Source of the DNA: a virus
DNA length: 32,047 nt
Virus record (IMG/VR): IMGVR_UViG_3300028809_000047
Coordinates: 1 to 32,047 of that record
Strand: one strand, 5' to 3'
The notes beneath the pieces were generated by a model. It did no database searches and was not told the DNA's origin. It saw nothing but the letters and a program-made list of their open reading frames with translations. Made by a program: the position numbers and the translations under genes. Shown piece after piece: positions 7,008 to 11,516 of this stretch (its first letter is position 1; each line of letters begins with the position of its first letter).

Positions 7008-7559
7008 TTGAAAACCTTCGTCTGCATCGCCTCCGGCCCAAGTCTCAACGCGCGCGACTGCGAACTGGTACGCGCCGCCGGCCTTCCCACGATCGCCGTG
7101 AACAACTCCTGGCAGCTAGCCCCGTGGTGCGATCACCTTTACGCAGGTGATCTCGCGTGGTGGGACGCGAACGTCCATGGGATTCCCCATGGACCTAAAC
7201 GCTGGAGCTGTACGCGCCAGGCAGTGGCAAAGCACGGGTTGAACTGGCACGAAGCCTACGGTGAATATAATTCAGGTTTGAGAGCGATTGAACTGGCCTT
7301 CAAGCTCGGCGCAGAACGCGTCCTGCTTCTTGGGTACGACTGCACGGTGTCCAAAGGTACGCACTGGCACGGCGACCACGAGAGCACAAAGAACCCGGAC
7401 GAACTCCGGTGCCGCAAATGGGCAGCGCAACACTCCCGCCTGCCACAACGCGATAGGGTCGTCAACTGCTCTCGTGAAACCGCGCTGGAATGCTACCGGC
7501 TCGGGCATCTTGAAAAAGAGTTGCAAAAGGTTGTTGACACTTGTGATGCGCGCGACTAA
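7008..7559 (+). CDS. Norphogenetic / DUF115-like Rossmann protein
   Basis: The product has 183 residues from TTG 7008, chosen because AGGAGG ends four bases upstream. Longer in-frame starts would run back through the terminator into the Gp49-like gene. It opens with KTFVCIASGPSLNARDCELV, a glycine-containing Rossmann-like start. It then has VNNSWQLAPWCDHLYAGDLAWWD, GYDCTVSKGTHWHGDHESTKN and a late NCSRETALECY. This layout is that of the phage proteins annotated as norphogenetic and of the DUF115/MptE-like superfamily, which includes enzymes acting on sugar or pterin phosphates. The activity of the phage versions is unknown. It starts an accessory block with a glycosyltransferase-like gene and a methyltransferase, so a role in glycan or nucleotide-sugar modification is inferred only. 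The family is fairly sure. Confidence 0.65.
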   Translation: MKTFVCIASGPSLNARDCELVRAAGLPTIAVNNSWQLAPWCDHLYAGDLAWWDANVHGIPHGPKRWSCTRQAVAKHGLNWHEAYGEYNSGLRAIELAFKLGAERVLLLGYDCTVSKGTHWHGDHESTKNPDELRCRKWAAQHSRLPQRDRVVNCSRETALECYRLGHLEKELQKVVDTCDARD

Positions 7560-7727
7560 AGTTTGTTTCAGAGGCAGCTAGCTATCAGGCGCACAACGTG
7601 AAGCCGGGCAAGAATGCAGAGTCCCGGATTAAAGTGCAGTCTCTAACCGATCAACCAGCGCCAAAGACCGCGAAAGCATGGCAAGTCTAGAGAAGTTTGC
7701 CCATCGCAGCCCGCACATGCGGAATAG

Positions 7728-7828
7728 TTGCACCAAATCTATCGCCTAGAGCGAAAACCGTTATGGTTAAGTCCGCCGCGCGGCACCGGAGCAAGCTTCC
7801 CGGGTTCTAGGCGATAGATCTGGTGCAA
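7728..7828 (+). repeat. Large inverted repeat (23-base arms, 55-base loop)
   Basis: Arms 7728-7750 and 7806-7828 are complementary at 22 of 23 positions (single A/C mismatch at 7736). The outer ends are TTGCACCA and TGGTGCAA, the inner ends CGCCTAGA and TCTAGGCG. Such a stem is far longer than a terminator needs and has no T tract. It may form a rigid RNA stem or a DNA cruciform. It is the strongest element of the gap between genes 7008 and 7950. Confidence 0.85.
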
Positions 7829-7913
7829 TTGAAAGCGGGGAGACGCCGTGTCATGCCATCGGCGCAGTCTCGCGGTAAGGCATACCCTTTGCACCTTTAA
7901 ATTCCCGTACTTC

Positions 7914-7939
7914 AGCCCGGCTTATGCCGGGTTCTTTTT
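7914..7939 (+). terminator. Intrinsic terminator directly before gene 7950
   Basis: AGCCCGGC 7914-7921, TTAT loop, GCCGGGTT 7926-7933, then CTTTTT. The start codon of the glycosyltransferase-like gene is eleven bases beyond the T tract, repeating the terminator-then-gene arrangement seen at 6972-7008. Confidence 0.85.
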
Positions 7940-7949
7940 AGGTAAGCTT

Positions 7950-8780
7950 ATGATAATTCACGGAATGATGGGGCTTGGAGATAATCTCTTTGAGCGTCCT
8001 TTCATTAAAGCGCTACCGAAGCCTGTATATCTTTCTACACCATGGCCTTTCATCTTCCACGACATTCCTGGCGTGCATTTCCTCCGGCCGCAAACCAATC
8101 TGCGCACCCAAGCGAAGAACATCGCGCGCCACGCAACCTGGACGATGCCTCCCACGCGTCAACCCACTCGACAGATCCGCTACGGCGCCGAGGGAATTAT
8201 TCCCGGGATGATCGCCAGCTTCGGCGTAATGCCGGGCGAGTTCGACCTTCCACCGCTGCCGCCTTCGCCAGAAACTGGCCCGTACGTCGTCGTGCGCCCG
8301 GCTACCGTGCGCAGTGAGTGGCGAGCGGATACGCGTAACCCTGATCCAGATTACATAGCGGTAGCCGCAGCTTTGGCATGGGCAAAAGGCTATAAAGTGA
8401 TCAGCATCGCCGACCTAGAAGACGGCAAGGAGTGGGTGGTAGAACCTTTGCCGATCGCCGACGTGCGTTATCACAAAGGCGAACTGCCGGTCGAACAACT
8501 GCTGGCGCTCGTCAAGGGTGCTGCCGCCGTGATCGGCGGTATCGGCTGGCTGGTCCCGGCGGCGCTTGCGGCCAAGGTTCCCGCGTGGATCATCTGCGGC
8601 GGCCAGGGCGGTTTCAATTCGCCGAAGCAGATCTGCCCGGACGGCAGTACAATTACCTTTGCGGTGCCGGACAACTTTTGCCGGTGCAAATTAAAGCAGC
8701 ATGCCTGCGACAAGAGGATTTCCAACTATGACGCCAAGCTTACCGAGTGGGCTGACCGACACCTTTTTATGGTCCCCTGA
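7950..8780 (+). CDS. Glycosyltransferase family 9-like protein
   Basis: The product has 276 residues from ATG 7950, with AGGT 7 bases upstream. A GTG start at 7848 would have to translate the terminator. It begins MIIHGMMGLGDNLFERPF, the loop that opens heptosyltransferase-like (GT9) proteins. Residues about 110-150 give VVVRPATVRSEWRADTRNP. The second Rossmann half has ELPVEQLLALVKGAAAVIGG and AALAAKVPAWIICGGQGGFN, as in the nucleotide-sugar binding half of GT9 enzymes. The usual Asp-Thr-Gly/His pair at the acceptor site is replaced by GGIGWLVP, so activity is not assured. A Cys/His-rich tail (CRCKLKQHACDKR) is unusual. It overlaps the following methyltransferase gene by about 50 bases. A role in sugar transfer to a virion component or DNA is inferred from the family. 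Confidence 0.65.
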   Translation: MIIHGMMGLGDNLFERPFIKALPKPVYLSTPWPFIFHDIPGVHFLRPQTNLRTQAKNIARHATWTMPPTRQPTRQIRYGAEGIIPGMIASFGVMPGEFDLPPLPPSPETGPYVVVRPATVRSEWRADTRNPDPDYIAVAAALAWAKGYKVISIADLEDGKEWVVEPLPIADVRYHKGELPVEQLLALVKGAAAVIGGIGWLVPAALAAKVPAWIICGGQGGFNSPKQICPDGSTITFAVPDNFCRCKLKQHACDKRISNYDAKLTEWADRHLFMVP

Positions 8781-9348
8781 GAAAGGTCAGGGTTTCCATA
8801 CTCGGCCAGCGATGTTGTACGGCGGCGAGTATTTCGCCAACTACCAAAAGCTCGACGCTACCAAGATGGGCGGCCTGCTGACCAAAGCGCGGGTGGAACT
8901 GGTCAAGAAGTACATCAATCCTGCTGAAGTCGTGGACATTGGTATCGGCGGAGGCCGCTTCGTCGAGGAGTCCCAGGGCTGCGGCTATGACGTTTGCCCG
9001 GACGCGATCTCCTGGCTGCAAAGCATCTACGCCTACAAAGACCCGTACGGCTCCGAAGAGGTTCGGGCGATTACATGCTGGGATAGTCTCGAGCACATCC
9101 CGGAACCCGAAAAGCTTCTGGAGCGCGTCAAGGAATGGCTGTTCGTCTCAATCCCTATCTGCGAGACGGCCAGTGAGTGGGTAGAGTCGAAGCACATGAA
9201 GCCGGGCGAGCACATCCACTACTTCAGCCTGCAGGGCTTTATCCGCTGGTGCGGTATCCACGGGTTTGAATGCGTCGAAGTGAACTGGGCGGAAACCGAA
9301 CTTGGCCGTGAAGGCATCGCGTCCTTTGCGTTTAAACGATTACCCTGA
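8728..9348 (+). CDS. SAM-dependent methyltransferase (class I)
   Basis: The product has 206 residues from ATG 8728, chosen for AGAGG about 11 bases upstream. ATG 8701 is possible. Motif I of class I methyltransferases is visible at residues 68-79 (VVDIGIGGGRFVEE), followed by an acidic second-strand region GCGYDVCPDAISWL. The motif IV-like stretch ITCWDSLEHIPEPEKLLERV and a WLFVSIPICE strand are typical of the Methyltransf_11/23 group. No DNA methyltransferase catalytic motif (DPPY or PC) is present, so a small-molecule, sugar or protein substrate is more likely. It overlaps the glycosyltransferase-like gene and is followed by a terminator, ending the accessory block. The enzyme class is confident, the substrate is unknown. 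Confidence 0.78.
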   Translation: MTPSLPSGLTDTFLWSPEKGQGFHTRPAMLYGGEYFANYQKLDATKMGGLLTKARVELVKKYINPAEVVDIGIGGGRFVEESQGCGYDVCPDAISWLQSIYAYKDPYGSEEVRAITCWDSLEHIPEPEKLLERVKEWLFVSIPICETASEWVESKHMKPGEHIHYFSLQGFIRWCGIHGFECVEVNWAETELGREGIASFAFKRLP

Positions 9349-9383
9349 TAGCCTTTAACTCGTGACTGTATTCAGTGGATAAC

Positions 9384-9397
9384 CGATAGGCCTATCG
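9384..9397. repeat. Perfect 14-base palindrome
   Basis: CGATAGGCCTATCG reads the same on both strands. It lies 36 bases after the methyltransferase stop and 30 bases before the terminator. It could be a protein-binding site, but nothing else supports that, and no second copy was seen. Confidence 0.4.
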
Positions 9398-9426
9398 CAG
9401 AAGCCCAAATCTTTCGGTGCTGTACG

Positions 9427-9455
9427 AAAGCCGCCATCTCAGGCGGCTTTTTCTT
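9427..9455 (+). terminator. Intrinsic terminator after the accessory block
   Basis: AAAGCCGCC 9427-9435, loop ATCTCA, GGCGGCTTT 9442-9450, and a T-rich tail. Six bases later an extended -10 promoter begins, so transcription of the tail genes is restarted here. Confidence 0.9.
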
Positions 9456-9460
9456 GCCTG

Positions 9461-9469
9461 TGATAAACT
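9461..9469 (+). promoter_or_regulatory. Extended -10 promoter before the tail genes
   Basis: TG 9461-9462, one base, TAAACT 9464-9469, followed by CCCGGCAAA, which resembles the bases after the -10 at 2682 (CCGGCTAAA). It directly follows a terminator and precedes ATG 9493. No -35 is evident. Confidence 0.6.
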
Positions 9470-9492
9470 CCCGGCAAACCGAGGGCGACGAC

Positions 9493-9936
9493 ATGGCCGA
9501 CTGGATCACGTACAAACTGAAGGGCGCTGAAGAGCTGTCACGCGTTTTCAAGACGCTGCCATCTGAGCTACAGCGCCAGGTTGTCGTGCCAGCGGCCAAA
9601 GACGCTATGGGCATCGTTCTGCAAGCGGCCAAAGCGAATTGGGATAAGATCGACGACCCTTCCACTTTCCCGGATATCGCTAAGAACGTGGCGCTGATCG
9701 AAGACGTAAAGTTTTTTAATGAAACCGGGTCGACCAAAATATCTGTCGGGGTGCGCAAACGGCGGAAAGGCGTAGCAGGCGGCAATACCTACTATTGGAC
9801 CCATCTAGAGTTGGGGACGCGATACATTCGTGCGTATGCGCCGATGCGCCGGGCGCTCAACGAAAACACCCAAGCCGTGTTCCAAGAATTTTTGAGTGCT
9901 GCAAAATTCAAACTCCTTGACTTAGGGCTCAACTGA
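9493..9936 (+). CDS. HK97 gp10-like tail component (minor tail / neck protein)
   Basis: The product has 147 residues from ATG 9493 with GAGGG 7 bases upstream. It fits the HK97-gp10-like family: KLKGAEELSRVFKTLPSELQ, the helix VVPAAKDAMGIVLQAAKANW, a beta pair KISVGVRKRRKGVAGGNTYYW, and the conserved HLELGTRYIRAYAPMRRALN. In siphoviruses these proteins sit at the head-tail interface and contribute to tail completion. It is encoded directly before the tail terminator, sharing a base of the stop/start junction TGATG, which is the canonical order. Confidence 0.82.
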   Translation: MADWITYKLKGAEELSRVFKTLPSELQRQVVVPAAKDAMGIVLQAAKANWDKIDDPSTFPDIAKNVALIEDVKFFNETGSTKISVGVRKRRKGVAGGNTYYWTHLELGTRYIRAYAPMRRALNENTQAVFQEFLSAAKFKLLDLGLN

Positions 9937-10304
9937 TGGACGTACCTTTCTACACGGTGTGCAAAGCGGACCCGACCGTACAAGCCCTGCTCGGCGGTAC
10001 GTCGCCGCGCATATATCCTTTTGGGGCCGCGCCTCAGTCCGTCGCCAAACCATACGCCGTCTACCAGTGGGTCGGCGGTTCGCCTTTCAACATGCTGAAC
10101 TGTCGGCCCGACGCTGATCGTGCAAGTCTCCAAGTTGACGTTTACGGATCTACTGCGGCGTCTAGCACTGCGGCGGCTGAAGCTATCCGCTACGCGATCG
10201 AACTAGACTCGTACGTCACATCCCATCGGGGCACAGACCGCGAAGAAGAAACGCTGCTGTACCGAACCAGCTTCGATCTCGACTGGCTGGTCGAACGGAC
10301 CTGA
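9936..10304 (+). CDS. Tail terminator / tail completion protein (DUF3168)
   Basis: The 122-residue product has the DUF3168 pattern: DPTVQALLGGTSPRIYPFGA near the N-terminus, KPYAVYQWVGGSPFNML, then ADRASLQVDVYGSTAASSTA and the end LLYRTSFDLDWLVE. Related proteins (lambda gpU type) form a hexameric ring that stops tail-tube growth and joins the tail to the head. Start overlaps the previous stop (TGATG). It precedes the tail tube gene, with a promoter between them. Confidence 0.85.
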   Translation: MDVPFYTVCKADPTVQALLGGTSPRIYPFGAAPQSVAKPYAVYQWVGGSPFNMLNCRPDADRASLQVDVYGSTAASSTAAAEAIRYAIELDSYVTSHRGTDREEETLLYRTSFDLDWLVERT

Positions 10305-10324
10305 TTTGCGAAACTCCCGGCGCG

Positions 10325-10333
10325 TGATATGCT
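10325..10333 (+). promoter_or_regulatory. Extended -10 promoter before the tail tube gene
   Basis: TG 10325-10326, one base, TATGCT 10328-10333, followed by TCGGGCGAA. A -35-like TTGCGA lies at 10306-10311 with 16-base spacing, the best -35 of the set. The gene served would be the abundant tail tube protein. Confidence 0.65.
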
Positions 10334-10369
10334 TCGGGCGAACGTTCATAACTCAACGAGGCTGCACCC

Positions 10370-10852
10370 ATGACCCTAAAATCACAGGGGAGCGATCTTT
10401 TTACGATCGACCCAGACACTGGCGCCCTGCTTGACGTGGGCTGCATCACCTCTATCGACGGCATCGACACTGCTATCGACCAGATCGAAACGACCTGTCT
10501 GAACGACCTGGCCCGCACGTATGAAGCCGGCCTCGCTACTCCAGGCGCGGCGACTTTCGGACTGATGTTCGATCCGGCGGACGTGAACCATATCCGGTTG
10601 CACCAACTGAAATCCGCTGGTGTTACGTTGCAGTGGGCTATCGGCCTGTCGGATGGTGTCGCTAACCCTACCACCGCCACCGACAGCAATGGTGACGATG
10701 AATTCGTTCTGCCGCCTACCCGCAGTTGGATCACCTTCGAAGGCTACATGAACAGCTTCCCGTTCACCTTCGCGCTGAACACCATGGTCACATCGACCGT
10801 TGGCATTCAAGTGTCCGGCGATCCTGTTCTCGTTCCTAAGTCGTCGAGCTAA
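10370..10852 (+). CDS. Major tail tube protein
   Basis: The product has 160 residues with GAGG 8 bases before ATG 10370. The sequence fits a lambda gpV-like tube subunit without the C-terminal Ig domain: a leading strand GSDLFTIDPDTGALLDVGCI, the phrase DQIETTCLNDLARTYEAGL common in tube proteins, ATFGLMFDPADVNHIRLHQL, and a final SWITFEGYMNSFPFTFALN. Position between tail terminator and the G/GT chaperone is diagnostic. It has a dedicated candidate promoter, in keeping with the large number of copies needed. Confidence 0.87.
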   Translation: MTLKSQGSDLFTIDPDTGALLDVGCITSIDGIDTAIDQIETTCLNDLARTYEAGLATPGAATFGLMFDPADVNHIRLHQLKSAGVTLQWAIGLSDGVANPTTATDSNGDDEFVLPPTRSWITFEGYMNSFPFTFALNTMVTSTVGIQVSGDPVLVPKSSS

Positions 10853-10855
10853 CCA

Positions 10856-11233
10856 ATGTCCCTGAACCTTAAAGACCTCGTTGCCCAAGGCGCCTTCGTA
10901 AGCGAGCCTTTCGTGAAGCGCCAGATCAAATGGCACAACACGGAAGGTGAAGAGCTGGAAGCAGACATCTGCGTGCGTTTGGCGTCGTATCACACGATCA
11001 CCAACACTTGGAAAGCTGCCGAAGGGAATCAAGAGCACCTGGCCGCACGGATCGCGACAATGGTGTGCGACGAGGAGGGCGGGCCGATCTTCACCACGGC
11101 AGACATCCTCGGCACCACCGGGATCGAAGGCCGCGGCGCGATGTGCGATACGTTGTTCCTCGCACTGATCACCGCGGTTAACGAAGCGCAAACGGCAAAG
11201 ACGAAGCCCCCGAAGACCTCTGGTTCGAACTAG
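10856..11233 (+). CDS. Tail assembly chaperone G
   Basis: The product has 125 residues starting three bases after the tube gene. It has the tail-assembly-chaperone layout: LKDLVAQGAFVSEPFVKRQI, a strand set with EGEELEADICVRLASYHTIT, and a helical second half AARIATMVCDEEGGPIFTTA ending in a Lys/Pro/Ser tail. In lambda-like phages the G protein and its frameshift extension GT coat the tape measure and recruit tube subunits during assembly. It is followed by an overlapping -1 frame with T-like sequence, described separately. Confidence 0.83.
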   Translation: MSLNLKDLVAQGAFVSEPFVKRQIKWHNTEGEELEADICVRLASYHTITNTWKAAEGNQEHLAARIATMVCDEEGGPIFTTADILGTTGIEGRGAMCDTLFLALITAVNEAQTAKTKPPKTSGSN

Positions 11234-11514
11234 TCCTGAACGGTGTAGGCGGTCGCACGATCGCCGAAGCCCAACAGAACCTCTCCATGGTCGAAGCGCG
11301 ACAATGGGCTCAGTACATCAAGCGCCACGGGGGCCTGAACATAGCTGAACGTGTTGAGCAAGCCGCGGCCTTAATCTGTTGTACCGGCGCGCAGCTTATG
11401 GGCAACAAAAAGGTAGTCGCCGACTTCATCCCTAACCGGGAATCTGACGACGAACTGCGTTATGCTACGCCACAAGACTTCTTAAAAGTGCTCCAAGCGT
11501 CGAGGAAGCAATAA
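11182..11514 (+). CDS. Tail assembly chaperone T extension (made by -1 frameshift from gene 10856)
   Basis: The frame is open from the codon after a stop at 11179-11181 to TAA 11512-11514 and has no ribosome site at its first ATG (11287). Its translation reads EDLWFELVLNGVGGRTIAEA, then NLSMVEARQWAQYIKRHGGL and ERVEQAAALICC, matching the T part of GT proteins (the phrase RTIAEAQ plus an R..GPLN-like helix). It is in the -1 frame relative to G, so a ribosomal slip between about 11182 and 11233 would produce a G-T fusion spanning 10856-11514. The tape measure gene starts two bases after its stop, as in lambda. The upstream ORF and neighbours make the reading firm, and the exact slip site is not certain. 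Confidence 0.8.
   Translation, partial: RSANGKDEAPEDLWFELVLNGVGGRTIAEAQQNLSMVEARQWAQYIKRHGGLNIAERVEQAAALICCTGAQLMGNKKVVADFIPNRESDDELRYATPQDFLKVLQASRKQ
11194..11212 (+). promoter_or_regulatory. Candidate -1 frameshift region
   Basis: Two runs could allow the slip: GGCAAAG at 11194-11200 (read GCA AAG in the G frame) and GCCCCCG at 11206-11212 (read CCC CCG). Neither is a perfect X XXY YYZ heptamer. The second allows re-pairing of the A-site Pro tRNA, the first of the A-site Lys tRNA. Confidence 0.4.
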
Positions 11515-11516
11515 GC

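Larger units (their letters stand above)
7560..7949 (+). ncRNA. Gene-free, hairpin-rich stretch; candidate structured RNA
   Basis: No open frame of useful length covers these 390 bases. They contain a chain of complementary segments: CCGGG 7604-7608 with CCCGG 7623-7627; GGCAA 7680-7684 with TTGCC 7697-7701; CCGCA 7711-7715 with TGCGG 7718-7722; a 23-base pair of arms (7728-7750 with 7806-7828) with one mismatch; and GAGAC-GCCG 7840-7848 with CGGC 7860-7863 and GTCTC 7867-7871. A clean intrinsic terminator closes the series at 7914-7939. The 55-base loop of the big stem holds AACC/GGTT and the palindrome GCCGCGCGGC. No tRNA cloverleaf and no group I core were found by eye. That it is transcribed as a separate RNA is inference. 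Confidence 0.5.

Noticed and set aside
6903-7008. Longer start of the norphogenetic-like gene
   Set aside because: It would begin inside the Gp49-like gene and run through the terminator; AGGAGG just before TTG 7008 marks the start.
7560-7949. tRNA or group I intron in the long gap
   Set aside because: No GGTTCRANYCC T-loop with matching acceptor stem on either strand, and no recognisable P3/P7 core or interrupted flanking gene.
7848-7950. Longer start of the glycosyltransferase-like gene at GTG 7848
   Set aside because: The extra 34 codons would translate the terminator hairpin (giving PAYAGFF-like residues), and ATG 7950 has its own ribosome site.
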